A DNA stretch of 64,000 bases from Gammaproteobacteria bacterium (GCA_025359205.1 JANYHD010000026.1:62001-126000), one strand, 5' to 3'; shown: positions 27,042 to 36,841, counted from the stretch's first letter. The notes: a model not told the origin generated them from the sequence alone. Numbers and translations: made by a program.

Positions 27042-28630
27042 ACGCCGTGGCTACAGCGCGCGCAGCCTATGACTGCATCGTCATTGGTGGTGGTCACAAT
27101 GGCCTGGCCTGCGCGGCCTACCTGGCGCGCGCCGGCCGCTCGGTGCTGGTTCTTGAAGCAGCCGACCGCCTGGGCGGAGCGGCGCTCACGCGCGAGTTCG
27201 CGCCTGGATTTCGCGTGTCGGCTGGCGCGCACCTGCTGCACCAGATGCCCGCGCGCCTGATCGAGGAACTGGCACTGGAGAAGCACGGCTTGCGCTGGGC
27301 CGCGCAATCGCTGCCTACGGCCGCACTAGCTCCGGACGGCGCGGCACTGCTGCTCAGTGGTTCCGGTCCGGAGAGCATCGAAGGACCCGTTGACCGCGAA
27401 GACACCGAAGGCTACGCGCGCTTCATGGCGCTGATGCAGCGCTTTGCCGCCGTGATGAATCCCATGCTGGAAGCGGTGCCGCCACGGCTTGGCACCGAAC
27501 GTTGGGCGGATCGGTTGAGCCTCATGCGCCTCGGTTGGCGGATTCGCAGGCTGGGTAGGCGCGACATGCGCGAGTTGCTGCGCATCGCCGGCATGAACGT
27601 CTACGACCTGCTGAAGGAACACTTCCGCTCACCGCTCCTGCAGGGCGCACTGGGCTTTGACGCGGTCCTCGGCACGAATTTCGGGCCGCGCGCGCCGGGC
27701 ACGGTCATGACTTTGCTTTACCGCCTCGCCGCGCAGCATGGCGCAGGCGCACGTGCGCTCGCGCTGCCTGCCGGTGGGCTCGGCGCCGTAGCCGACGCAC
27801 TGGCAGGGGCCGCCCGTGCCGCGGGTGCCGAAATCCGTCTAACTGCGCCCGTGGCGCGCGTCACGGTCGCCGCTGACCGTGCCTGCGGGGTCACGCTGCA
27901 GTCGGGTGAGTCGATCGCGGCGCGCGCGGTAGTTTCCAGCGCCGATCCGCAGACTTCCTTCCTGGGACTGGTCGGCAGCGAGCACCTGGACACGGCCTTC
28001 GTCCGCCGCGTGCACCACCTGCGCACGCGCGGCCTGGCGGCAAAACTCCACCTGGCGCTCGACGGGCTGCCGAAGTTCAGCGGGCTGCCCGCAGCGGCGC
28101 ATGGCGCGCGGCTGCTCATCGCGCCCTCGCTCGACTATGTCGAGCATGCCTACAACCACAGCAAGTACGGCGCGCATTCGGCCGCGCCGGCGCTCGAAAT
28201 CACCATGCCAACGCTGAGTGATCCAGGCCTGGCGCCCACCGGCAAGCACGTGCTGTCGGCCATCGTGCAATACGCACCATACGAGCTCACTGGCGGATGG
28301 GCAGGGCAGCACGAGGCTTTCGCGCAGCAACTGATCGACCAGCTCGAGCGCCACGCCCCTGGGCTGCGTTCGCTGGTGCGCGAGCGCGAGTTGCTCACGC
28401 CGCCGGACATGGAGCGGGAATTCCGCATCAGCGGCGGCCATTGGCATCATGTGGACCTGGCGCTCGACCAGTTCTATGCCGTGCGCCCGGTGCCCGGCGC
28501 CACCCAGCATCGCACGCCGCTCCCCGGGTTCTACCTGTGCGGAGCGGGTTGCCATCCGGGCGGTGGTGTCATGGGTATCGCCGGACGCAATGCCGCGCGT
28601 CAAATCATCGCAGGGGAGCCCGCTCAATGA
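27038..28630 (+). CDS. FAD-dependent oxidoreductase, phytoene-desaturase/PYROXD2-like, subunit 2
   Basis: 530 residues from the GTG at 27038, which overlaps the previous stop by 4 bases; the ORF upstream of it is the out-of-frame end of gene 1. VIGGGHNGLACAAYLARAGRSVLVLE at the start and LCGAGCHPGGGVMGIAGRNAA at the end mirror the first protein, and the two are homologous along their length, so they arose by duplication and may form a heterodimer. Its stop overlaps the ATG of the GcvT-like gene (ATGA). Electron acceptor could be oxygen or a quinone. Confidence 0.82.
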   Translation: MNAVATARAAYDCIVIGGGHNGLACAAYLARAGRSVLVLEAADRLGGAALTREFAPGFRVSAGAHLLHQMPARLIEELALEKHGLRWAAQSLPTAALAPDGAALLLSGSGPESIEGPVDREDTEGYARFMALMQRFAAVMNPMLEAVPPRLGTERWADRLSLMRLGWRIRRLGRRDMRELLRIAGMNVYDLLKEHFRSPLLQGALGFDAVLGTNFGPRAPGTVMTLLYRLAAQHGAGARALALPAGGLGAVADALAGAARAAGAEIRLTAPVARVTVAADRACGVTLQSGESIAARAVVSSADPQTSFLGLVGSEHLDTAFVRRVHHLRTRGLAAKLHLALDGLPKFSGLPAAAHGARLLIAPSLDYVEHAYNHSKYGAHSAAPALEITMPTLSDPGLAPTGKHVLSAIVQYAPYELTGGWAGQHEAFAQQLIDQLERHAPGLRSLVRERELLTPPDMEREFRISGGHWHHVDLALDQFYAVRPVPGATQHRTPLPGFYLCGAGCHPGGGVMGIAGRNAARQIIAGEPAQ

Positions 28631-29835
28631 GCGATTCCGCCGGCACCGCTCCGCACTACACACGGCCGCTGCTCCCCACGCCGTTCCACGAGCGTGCCCG
28701 GGCGCTCAGCCAGGTCGACAGTTTCGTCCCCTGGGCCGGCTACACCACGGTTGATGTGTTCACAAATGCCGGGCAGGAATACTTCGCCATCCGCAATGCC
28801 TGCTCGGTCTACGACCTCACGCCGATGGTCAAGTACCGCATCGCCGGCCCCGATGCGGGCCGCTACCTTAACCGGCTGGTGACGCGCGACCTGCGCAAGC
28901 TCCGCGTGAACCGCGTCAGCTACTGCGTCTGGTGCAACGACGCCGGCAACATCATCGACGACGGCACCGTGTTCAGGCTGGGCGAAACGGAATATCGCTT
29001 GTGCACCGCCGAGCGGCAACTTGACTGGCTGCTGGATTCAGCCATTGGCTTCGACGTGCAGCTCAGCGAAGTGACCGAGGAGATCGCGGCGCTCGCACTG
29101 CAGGGACCGACCTCGTGCGCCGTGCTGAAGAAACTGGGCGTCACGGGCATCGAACGACTGAAACCCTTCGAGTTTAGCTGCTTTGACGCCACTGGCATGC
29201 GCCTGATGATTTCGCGCACGGGCTTCACCGGTGACCTGGGCTACGAGCTGTGGGCGGATCCGCGGCAGGCGAACCAGCTCTGGGATGCGCTGATGACCGC
29301 CGGACGAAGCCGCGGCATCCGCGCCATCGGTTCGCGCGCGCTCAACATGGCACGCATCGAGGCCGGGTTCCTCATGCCCAATATTGATTTCGTCTCGGCC
29401 GAGGGCACAGTGCGCGTCGGCACCAGCCGCTCGCCCCTGGAACTGGGGCTGGGCTGGTTGGTTGATTTCGATAAGGGTCATTTCACGGGTCGGCGGGCCC
29501 TGCAGGAGCAAATGCGGCAGGGGTTGCAGCGGCAGCTCATAGGCCTGGACATCGCGGGCAACAAACCGGCCGCGAACGCCTTGCTGTACGCCGACCGCAA
29601 GGGCCAAAGGGAAATCGGCAGTGTCACGTCGGCGATGTGGTCGCCAACTTGCAAACGCAACATTGCGCTTGCTATGGTCGATGCGCCGCACTTTGCGATG
29701 GGGACGACCATGTGGGCGGAGGTATATCTGAGCCGCGAATTGGTCTGGGAACGCCGCATGTGCAAGGCGCAGGTGGTCGACAAGCCTTTCTTTGCACCAG
29801 AACGACGGCGCGTGACGCCACCGGGAGACTTCTAG
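28627..29835 (+). CDS. Aminomethyltransferase (GcvT/DmdA-like) family, folate-dependent
   Basis: 402 residues starting at the ATG in an ATGA overlap with the FAD subunit 2 stop. It has GcvT folate-binding features: NDAGNIIDDGTVFRL (about 101-115) with the conserved Asp pair, RTGFTGDLGYELW, and the C-terminal barrel (GLGWLVDFDKGHFTGRRAL). GcvT-like proteins move a one-carbon unit from an N- or S-methyl donor to tetrahydrofolate. Dimethylglycine and sarcosine dehydrogenases carry this domain fused to a flavin part; here the flavin parts are separate genes just upstream. Likely role: capture formaldehyde or methyl groups from N-demethylation. Confidence 0.85.
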   Translation: MSDSAGTAPHYTRPLLPTPFHERARALSQVDSFVPWAGYTTVDVFTNAGQEYFAIRNACSVYDLTPMVKYRIAGPDAGRYLNRLVTRDLRKLRVNRVSYCVWCNDAGNIIDDGTVFRLGETEYRLCTAERQLDWLLDSAIGFDVQLSEVTEEIAALALQGPTSCAVLKKLGVTGIERLKPFEFSCFDATGMRLMISRTGFTGDLGYELWADPRQANQLWDALMTAGRSRGIRAIGSRALNMARIEAGFLMPNIDFVSAEGTVRVGTSRSPLELGLGWLVDFDKGHFTGRRALQEQMRQGLQRQLIGLDIAGNKPAANALLYADRKGQREIGSVTSAMWSPTCKRNIALAMVDAPHFAMGTTMWAEVYLSRELVWERRMCKAQVVDKPFFAPERRRVTPPGDF

Positions 29836-30981
29836 GTGGGCCAGAGCGATCCCAAGCAACTCGCTGATCGCCCTTGGCTCGATCCCAACGCGCAGCCGCA
29901 GGTCGTCATCGACGGCGTTTGCAAGACCTATCCAGGTGTGACCGCCGTCGACAACGTGGGCCTGCGCATTTTCAAAGGTGAAATGTTCGCGCTGGTGGGA
30001 TCCTCGGGCTGCGGCAAGACCACGCTGTTGCGCATGCTGGCGGGCTTTACCCAACCCACCGCTGGCCAGATCACCATCGACGGCGCATTGATGAACGAGG
30101 TGCCGCCGCACCAGCGTCCCGTCAATATGATGTTCCAGTCCTACGCGCTGTTCCCACACATGACGGTCGAGAACAACGTCGGCTACGGACTGCGGCGCAT
30201 GGCGCTGGAGCCGGCCGTGCGCCAGCAGCGCATCCAGGCCGCACTCGACATGGTGCAGCTGGGCGCGCTGGGCCAACGCAAGCCGCACCAGCTCTCCGGT
30301 GGCCAGCGACAGCGCGTGGCGCTGGCGCGCGCGCTGATCCGTCGCCCCAAGGTGCTGCTGCTCGACGAGCCGCTGAGCGCACTCGACAAGAAACTGCGCG
30401 AGCAGACGCAGTTCGAGCTGATGAACATTCAGTACAAGGTCGGCACCACGTTCATCTTCGTGACGCACGACCAGGACGAAGCCATGGCACTCGCCACGCG
30501 CATTGCGGTGATGGATCACGGCAAAGTCATTCAGGTGGGCACGCCAGCCGAGATCTACGAATTCCCGCAGACGCGCTTCATCGCCGATTTCATCGGCACG
30601 ACCAATTTCTTCGAGGGCACGGTGACCGGTGTCGAGTCCGGCCAGATCCGCGTGCACAGCCCGGAGGCCGGCGCCGAGTTGCTGGTCGATGATCGCGGCC
30701 AGGTCCGCGTTGGGCAGCAGGTCTGGGTAGCCTTGCGGCCAGAGAAAATCCGCCTCAGCAAGGAGCCACCAGCCGGCGAGCGCATCAACCGCCTCAAGGG
30801 GGTGGTGGCTGAGCTCGGCTACCTGGGCAACCGATCCACGTACCGGATACGCACGCCCTCGGGCAAGATCCTGACGGTGCTCGGCAAAAATGAGCAACGC
30901 ACCTCAGAGTGGTCGATTGACTGGAGCGACGAAGTCTTCCTGAGCTGGAATGCCAACGCAGCGATCGTGCTGCAATCGTAG
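29836..30981 (+). CDS. Polyamine-type ABC transporter, ATP-binding subunit (PotA/PotG-like)
   Basis: 381 residues from a GTG directly abutting the GcvT-like stop. Walker A GSSGCGKTT (55-63), signature LSGGQRQR (153-160) and Walker B VLLLDEPLSALD (173-184) are followed by the long C-terminal TOBE/MOP domain (about 285-380) typical of PotA/PotG. The SBP and the two permeases of the same transporter type are encoded 6-10 kb downstream in other units (36900-37994, 38036-39780), so this is probably their motor. Substrate may be a polyamine, or a betaine-like amine given the operon. Confidence 0.88.
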   Translation: MGQSDPKQLADRPWLDPNAQPQVVIDGVCKTYPGVTAVDNVGLRIFKGEMFALVGSSGCGKTTLLRMLAGFTQPTAGQITIDGALMNEVPPHQRPVNMMFQSYALFPHMTVENNVGYGLRRMALEPAVRQQRIQAALDMVQLGALGQRKPHQLSGGQRQRVALARALIRRPKVLLLDEPLSALDKKLREQTQFELMNIQYKVGTTFIFVTHDQDEAMALATRIAVMDHGKVIQVGTPAEIYEFPQTRFIADFIGTTNFFEGTVTGVESGQIRVHSPEAGAELLVDDRGQVRVGQQVWVALRPEKIRLSKEPPAGERINRLKGVVAELGYLGNRSTYRIRTPSGKILTVLGKNEQRTSEWSIDWSDEVFLSWNANAAIVLQS

Positions 30982-30998
30982 TTGCAGGGGAGTGGATC

Positions 30999-33611
30999 AT
31001 GAACATGCATAGCCTGGTGGCCCGCAGCGGACGTTTCCTCTATGTCGTGGCCACCGGATCGTTCCTGGCACTGGGCTGGAATGCGACCGCCGGCGCGCAG
31101 ACCGCGGCGCAGAGCGCGGCCAAGCCGGCAAGCGGCGAACTGGAAGAGATTGTGGTCACCGCCACCCGTCGCTCCGAGGCGCTGAGCAAAGTGCCGATCA
31201 GCGTCACGGCGATCAACCAGGAATCCCTGGACGCGCGCGGCATGAAGGACTTCCAGGACATCGCCCGCTTCACACCCGGCGTGACCATTGACAGCTCGAT
31301 CACCAATGCGATCTCGATCCGCGGCATATCCTCATCCGGCGGCGCTGGCACGACGGGCATCTATCTCGACGACACGCCAATCCAGATGCGCAGCGTCGGC
31401 TTCAATCCCGACGACACGCTGCCGAAGACCTTCGACCTGGACCGCGTCGAGGTGTTGCGGGGCCCACAGGGCACGCTGTTCGGCGCTGGGTCGGAAGGTG
31501 GCACGGTGCGCTACATCCTCACGGCGCCGAAGCTCCACGGCTCGAGCAGCTACGTGCGCAGCGAGCTGTCGACGACCACCGGTGGCCAGCCCAGCTATGA
31601 ATTGGGCGTGGCGCATGGAACCGCGCTCATCGACGGCACGCTGGGCATTCGCATGAGCGCTTGGTACCGCAACGATGGCGGCTGGATCGACCGTGTCGAC
31701 CCGACCACACGGGCCGTCACCGAACGCAGCGCCAATCATGCCGATGCCTACATGGCGCGGCTCGCGGCCGTGTGGCAACCGGCATCGAATTTCACCGTAA
31801 CCCCCAGCATCGTCTACCAGAAGAGCAGCCGGCACGATGAGTCGACCTACTGGCCGGCCTATTCGAATCCCAGCGCCGGCCAGTTCAACAATGCCTCTCC
31901 CGAACGCCTGCCGGTGCCCGACAGTTATTACCTCCCGGCAGTCAAGCTGGAGTGGAACCTGGCGCATAGCCAGGTGATCTCGAATACCTCGTACTACTCG
32001 CGCAATGAAGAGACGGCCTATCTCGGTACGGTCTACGACCTGAACTACTACCAGGCCCTGGGCTGGCCGACCAATCCCATCAACGATCCGAACTATGTCG
32101 GTAATGCGCCCGCCATTGCGGGTTGCGGCCCGACTTCAGTGGCCACCGTGCCGCCCTGCGACTGGTATCCGCTGATTGACGCCAACGGCCTGCACCTGCC
32201 GCCCGGGTTCACGGACTTCCAGACGCCCAACAAGATCACCAACCAGCAGCGCAGCTGGTCGGAGGAGGTGCGCTGGCAGTCCACGGACGACAGTGCGCGC
32301 TGGCGCTGGACCGTCGGTGCGTTCTGGCAGCAGGCCAAGGAGCTCAGTATCGAGAATCTCGAAGACAAGCAAATCTACGAGTTCTTCCAGTACCTGTACG
32401 GGGTGAGCCCCGCGGACGTCTTCTTCGGCGATTTTTATCACTGCCCCGGCCACCCCGGCACTGGAGCTGACGCTGCAGCGGTAGTGCCGGCCTGCAGCAT
32501 CTACTACAACAACAACAAGACGACCGACCGTCAATTCGCCGGTTTTGGCGAACTGAGCTACGCACTGACCGACAAGCTACGGGTCACATTCGGTGAGCGC
32601 ATTGCCCGGCTCTCGTTCTCGCTCGATCACTACGCCGACGGGTTCGAGAATTACGGACCGTCCGCGGCGAGCGCCTCGAGCAGCGAGACCTCCAATACGC
32701 CAAAACTCAGCGTCGCCTATCAGGCAGACCCCAACAATCTCTACTACGCCACTTATGCCAAGGGATTCCGCGCGGGCGGCGGCAATGCGCCACTGCCGGA
32801 TTACTGCAACGTGGACCTGGACAACACCGGTTACCCGAATGGCGCGCCGCTGACCTACAAGTCCGATTCGACCCAGAGTTTCGAGCTTGGCTCCAAGAAT
32901 GCGTTCGGCCGCAACTTCCGCATTGCCACCAGCGTCTACTACATACGCTGGAACGATATCCAGCAGAATGTCTACGTGCCAGGCGCCTGTGGACTGCAAT
33001 TCACCGACAACCTGGGCGCAGCCGAGGCCAAGGGCTTCGACCTGCAAGCCGAGTTTGCCGCGGGTCCGATGAAGTTCGAGCTGGCTACGGGCTACACCGA
33101 GGCGCGCTACACCAAGGACAGCACCCTGCGCTCGCCGGACTGCCCATCCGGATCGGGGATCCCCTGCCTGCCGCTCGCGCGCTCCAGCGATGCCATTTCG
33201 GGCCAGGCATCAATCAACCTCAACCCCGGCACCAATGCCCCATGGACGGGCTCGCTCGGGGCCGAGTACGGCTTCAAGGCCGGAAACCGCCCGGCCTATG
33301 TGCGCTTTGACTACCAGTTCCAGAGCCGCAACAACTGGCTCTCCAACTTGCAGGACCCGGGCACTTCGCAATTCAACGCCGACTCCTACGCCATAGCCGC
33401 GAACGACTACGCGCAGCTGCGTGGCGGCGTGGCGCTCGGCAGCTGGAATGTCTCCGCGTTCATCGACAACCTGTTCGACTCACATACGGTGATCAACTAC
33501 ATGAAGGGGCAGGCCGACTCCTTCAATCCGGCCGGGCCGCCGCACGAACAGGAGAATCAGTTCACCTTCAGGCCGCGCACCTATGGCCTGACGGCCACGC
33601 TGCATCTCTAG
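30999..33611 (+). CDS. TonB-dependent outer-membrane receptor
   Basis: 870 residues with an N-terminal signal region, then ELEEIVVTATRR as the TonB box and plug start, the plug domain (about 60-165, with VEVLRGPQGTLFGAGSEGGTVRY) and a 22-strand barrel to the C-terminus ending YGLTATLHL. GGGGAG upstream of the ATG is the ribosome site. It has the look of the large FecA/SuxA/cirA-like receptors found in oligotrophic Gammaproteobacteria and sphingomonads. Placed between a transporter ATPase and a Rieske oxygenase, it probably brings in the compound this operon degrades, or an iron/cobalamin-type ligand; neither is shown by sequence. Confidence 0.9.
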   Translation: MNMHSLVARSGRFLYVVATGSFLALGWNATAGAQTAAQSAAKPASGELEEIVVTATRRSEALSKVPISVTAINQESLDARGMKDFQDIARFTPGVTIDSSITNAISIRGISSSGGAGTTGIYLDDTPIQMRSVGFNPDDTLPKTFDLDRVEVLRGPQGTLFGAGSEGGTVRYILTAPKLHGSSSYVRSELSTTTGGQPSYELGVAHGTALIDGTLGIRMSAWYRNDGGWIDRVDPTTRAVTERSANHADAYMARLAAVWQPASNFTVTPSIVYQKSSRHDESTYWPAYSNPSAGQFNNASPERLPVPDSYYLPAVKLEWNLAHSQVISNTSYYSRNEETAYLGTVYDLNYYQALGWPTNPINDPNYVGNAPAIAGCGPTSVATVPPCDWYPLIDANGLHLPPGFTDFQTPNKITNQQRSWSEEVRWQSTDDSARWRWTVGAFWQQAKELSIENLEDKQIYEFFQYLYGVSPADVFFGDFYHCPGHPGTGADAAAVVPACSIYYNNNKTTDRQFAGFGELSYALTDKLRVTFGERIARLSFSLDHYADGFENYGPSAASASSSETSNTPKLSVAYQADPNNLYYATYAKGFRAGGGNAPLPDYCNVDLDNTGYPNGAPLTYKSDSTQSFELGSKNAFGRNFRIATSVYYIRWNDIQQNVYVPGACGLQFTDNLGAAEAKGFDLQAEFAAGPMKFELATGYTEARYTKDSTLRSPDCPSGSGIPCLPLARSSDAISGQASINLNPGTNAPWTGSLGAEYGFKAGNRPAYVRFDYQFQSRNNWLSNLQDPGTSQFNADSYAIAANDYAQLRGGVALGSWNVSAFIDNLFDSHTVINYMKGQADSFNPAGPPHEQENQFTFRPRTYGLTATLHL

Positions 33612-33623
33612 GGACGGCCGAGC

Positions 33624-34853
33624 GTGCTCGCAGGAACAGGCTTGCCGCCGCGCGCGGGCTATTCGCTGCCGCGCGAGTTCTATACGGATCCTGCGATCTT
33701 CGAGCAGGACATGGAGCGCATGCTGCTGCGCCACTGGTTCTGTGCCGGCCACGTCAGCAGCCTGCCGAACGCAGGCGACTTCTTCCTGGTGGAGCTCGGC
33801 GTCGAGTCCGTGATCGTGTGCAGGGCCGCCGACGGGGCCGTGCACGCGCTGCTGAATGTCTGCCGCCATCGGGGCTCACGCGTTTGTGTTACACGTTCGG
33901 GTACTGCACAGGGCGGCGGCTTTACCTGCCCATACCACGCCTGGTCTTACGGGCTCGATGGACGGTTGCGCGCGGCGCGCGAAATGCCCGCATCCTTCAG
34001 GCGCGAGGAGGCGGGCCTCAAGCCACTGCAGCTGCGCGTGCTCGAAGGGCTCATCTTCATCAGCTTTGCCGCCACACCGCCCGCTTTGGACGATGCCGCG
34101 CGCGCGCTGGCCAATGCGGCCGGCACGCATGGCTGGGCCAACGCCAGGGTGGCGCACCAGGCCCGTTTCGAGATACACGCCAACTGGAAGCTGGCGCTTG
34201 AGAACTACATGGAATGCTATCACTGCCAGCCCGCCCATCCGGAATTCGCGCGCCGTCACGCCAATGCCCGTCCCTGGACACAGGCGGCCGAGCTCGAGCG
34301 CTCAGCACACGAGCGCAGCAGCGCGCTTGGGATCCGCATCGACAATGTTGACCACTACGCGCTCAAGGCGCGCGTCGGCCAGGAATCCGTGTCCGTGCTG
34401 CGCAGCGCGCTGCTGCCCGGGCATCTCACCGGCTCGCCCGATGGCCAGCAGGTCGCGCCGCTGATGGGCGCCTTCCCGCAACACGACGGCAATTCGACCT
34501 ACTTCGACATCGGCCCGGTCAGCGATTTCCTCGCCTACGCGGATCATGGCGTGATCTATCGCTTCATTCCGCGTGCCGTCGATCGGACCGAGATGGAAGT
34601 GATCTGGCTCGTGCACGCTGATGCGGTGGCGGGGCGTGACTACGATCCCGCGCGCCTCACCTGGCTGTGGCAGGTCACGAGCGTCGAAGACAAGCTGATC
34701 ATCGAACGCAACCAGGAAGGCGTGAACTCTCGCTACTACGAGCCGGGCCCGTACTCCCTCCAGGAGGACTACACCAGCCGCTTCGTGGCCTGGTACCTCG
34801 CTGAGCTCGGCCCAACCTCGCCCGCTCAGCGCGCCGCGGCCGCGGCGCGGTAG
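33624..34853 (+). CDS. Rieske non-heme iron oxygenase, alpha subunit (GbcA/CntA-like), copy 2
   Basis: 409 residues from a GTG 12 bases after the receptor stop. Rieske ligands: C80/H82 (NVCRHRGSR) and C102/H105 (TCPYHAWSY). Iron ligands: H200 and H205 in ECYHCQPAHPEF. The bridging residue is E193 (LENY), the Glu seen in glycine betaine and carnitine monooxygenases instead of the usual Asp. The preferred reaction is therefore N-demethylation of a trimethylammonium acid. No reductase subunit gene is adjacent. Its final 28 bases overlap the convergent amidohydrolase gene. Confidence 0.88.
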   Translation: MLAGTGLPPRAGYSLPREFYTDPAIFEQDMERMLLRHWFCAGHVSSLPNAGDFFLVELGVESVIVCRAADGAVHALLNVCRHRGSRVCVTRSGTAQGGGFTCPYHAWSYGLDGRLRAAREMPASFRREEAGLKPLQLRVLEGLIFISFAATPPALDDAARALANAAGTHGWANARVAHQARFEIHANWKLALENYMECYHCQPAHPEFARRHANARPWTQAAELERSAHERSSALGIRIDNVDHYALKARVGQESVSVLRSALLPGHLTGSPDGQQVAPLMGAFPQHDGNSTYFDIGPVSDFLAYADHGVIYRFIPRAVDRTEMEVIWLVHADAVAGRDYDPARLTWLWQVTSVEDKLIIERNQEGVNSRYYEPGPYSLQEDYTSRFVAWYLAELGPTSPAQRAAAAAR

Positions 34854-36841
34854 ACTCGCTGGCCGCGGAACCAGGTCTCCAGCACCTGTGTGCGGGCAAT
34901 GTCTTCGGTTTTGCCGCTCGCGGCGAGCGCCAGCAGGTCGCGATCCACGATGATGAAATCTGCCGATTTGCCCAATTCCAGCGAGCCGAATTCGCGCTCG
35001 CGGCCCAGGAACCGCGCACCCTCGATCGTGTAGGCGTCAAGCGCCTCGCGCAGGCTCAGCGCCTGGTGCGCGTTGAGTGCGCCATCACCGGGCATGTGCC
35101 GCAGCACGGCCACGGCAATGTTCACGAACGGTTGCGGGTCGCGCGTGCTCACCGGCGCATCGGACCCGCCTACTACGATGCCACCCGCATTCCTCACGGC
35201 GCGGACAGGATAGCTATTCTCGTAGTAATAGCTGCCCGGCACGATGCGGCTCTCGGCACTGTTGCCGCTCATGTGCTGCACGAAGGGCACGACCGTCAAG
35301 TCGTAGTCGGTGTTCGAGGTGGCCCAGCTGAAGGTGAAGGCCACGTACAAGTGGTCGCGGCCGAGCCGCACGACGTCTTCCGGCTGCACGAACTGCAGGT
35401 GCGCGAAACTGTCGTGCGTGGCGCTATTGCCGTCCGCGGCGCGCGCGGCTTCGATCGCATCGAGCGCGGTGCGGGCGGCGCGATCGCCGATCACGTGGAT
35501 GTGCAGGTTGAACCCGGCCAGGTGCATGCGCCGCGCCATCTCGAAAATGACCTCGCGATCGTCCTTGAGCTGGCCCATCGACAGCTGGCATTGCGCGGGA
35601 AGGAAACCGTGGACTGAGCTGAAGTCGGCCACGTCCCGGTAGCGTTCGGCATGCTCGCGCACCTCGCGACACAGCGCCGAGTCCGTGTCCACGTAGCCGG
35701 TCACGCTCGGGTGACCGGTTGCGTCGATGCTGAAGATCGGTTGCAGGTAGGGCTGCAGCATGGCCGCGTTGCCCAGTGTCGGTGGCCGGGCGAAGGGATC
35801 ACCTTCGACCACACCGTCAGCGTAAATCTTGACGAAATCGGCGCGCAGGAGCGGATTGGTCGCGTAGCGGGCACGCATGGCCAGGGCACGGGCCACCATG
35901 CCGGCATAGTCGATGTGCCCGGTGGCATCGCGGTTCTCATCGGGGTTGAAATACTGCGCCAGCGTGACATGCGCGGTCAGCTGGCCGGAGGCCAGTAGTT
36001 TTTCATAGACCGGGTTGGCTTCGGGCGCCGCCGCCGCGTCGAGCACGGCCGTGATGCCCGCGCGGTTGAGCGCGTGCGGCAGTCGCTCGGGATGCACCAG
36101 CGCGATCTGCAGCTCGTTGTAGTTCATGTAGTCGCGGTTGACGAGGTACTGCGCTTCCTCGTTCAACTCGCCTGCGGGCTCGCCCTGCGCATCGACGCCG
36201 ATCAGCAATCGGTACTTGGAAAAGTCGCTGGCGAGCGTGGCGCGGCTGAGCCCGACCCTATGGCCCTGGGCATTGACCGCCAGCGCCATGGCGGCGCTGT
36301 TGAACGCGGCGTGATGGCCATCATCGCCCATGAGGTAGACGGGATTGTCCGGCGCGGCCCTGTCCAGCGCGGCGCGCAGCGTGGGGTATTCCGCATCGGG
36401 CGTGTTGCCGTACGCGATGCTCCAGCCCTGGACATGCAACCAACGGCCGGCCGGCGGGTGAAAATGCGCGATGCAGGCCCGCACGAAGGCCGATAGCTGG
36501 CGCAGTGACCTGGGGGCGCTTAGTAGGTCGCATTCGTCGCCGCTCACGAGATCGACGGGGTGGATATGCGAGTCAACGAGCCCCGGCAACACCAGGCGGC
36601 CGCCGGCATCAACCCGTCGTGTGTGCGGCCCCAGGTAGCGCTTCAGGCCCGCCTCGTCGCCGACGTACACAATCTGACCGTTGCTCGCAGCCAGCGCCCC
36701 AGCCAGTGCCGGTCCTGCGGCCGTATAGATGCGGGCATGGGTGAGCACGAGGTCAGCGGGTGCAGCGCCGGCCGGCAGCGCCACCGCCGTCGCCTGCAGG
36801 CCAATGGCTACCGACCAAAATCGCCTGGCCAGATTTCCCAA
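34826..36841 (-). CDS. Amidohydrolase (YtcJ-like, Amidohydro_3), exported
   Basis: About 671 residues. I place the start at the TTG at 36841: AAGGAG lies 6 bases upstream and residues that follow (LARRFWSVAIGLQATAVALPAGAA) form a signal peptide; the longer frame to 36883 lacks a ribosome site. Metal-binding HxH is in DSHIHPVD, and the HIHVIGD and GSDAPVS segments follow the YtcJ pattern of large zinc/iron hydrolases acting on amide or N-acyl substrates. Its 3' end overlaps the Rieske gene. Role: hydrolysis of a peri- or extracytoplasmic amide, possibly feeding the amine pathway. Confidence 0.82.
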   Translation of the reverse strand: MGNLARRFWSVAIGLQATAVALPAGAAPADLVLTHARIYTAAGPALAGALAASNGQIVYVGDEAGLKRYLGPHTRRVDAGGRLVLPGLVDSHIHPVDLVSGDECDLLSAPRSLRQLSAFVRACIAHFHPPAGRWLHVQGWSIAYGNTPDAEYPTLRAALDRAAPDNPVYLMGDDGHHAAFNSAAMALAVNAQGHRVGLSRATLASDFSKYRLLIGVDAQGEPAGELNEEAQYLVNRDYMNYNELQIALVHPERLPHALNRAGITAVLDAAAAPEANPVYEKLLASGQLTAHVTLAQYFNPDENRDATGHIDYAGMVARALAMRARYATNPLLRADFVKIYADGVVEGDPFARPPTLGNAAMLQPYLQPIFSIDATGHPSVTGYVDTDSALCREVREHAERYRDVADFSSVHGFLPAQCQLSMGQLKDDREVIFEMARRMHLAGFNLHIHVIGDRAARTALDAIEAARAADGNSATHDSFAHLQFVQPEDVVRLGRDHLYVAFTFSWATSNTDYDLTVVPFVQHMSGNSAESRIVPGSYYYENSYPVRAVRNAGGIVVGGSDAPVSTRDPQPFVNIAVAVLRHMPGDGALNAHQALSLREALDAYTIEGARFLGREREFGSLELGKSADFIIVDRDLLALAASGKTEDIARTQVLETWFRGQRVYRAAAAAR

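Noticed and set aside
29038-30897. 619-codon open frame on the minus strand
   Set aside because: It is the complement of the GcvT-like and PotA-like genes; long antisense frames are expected at this GC content.
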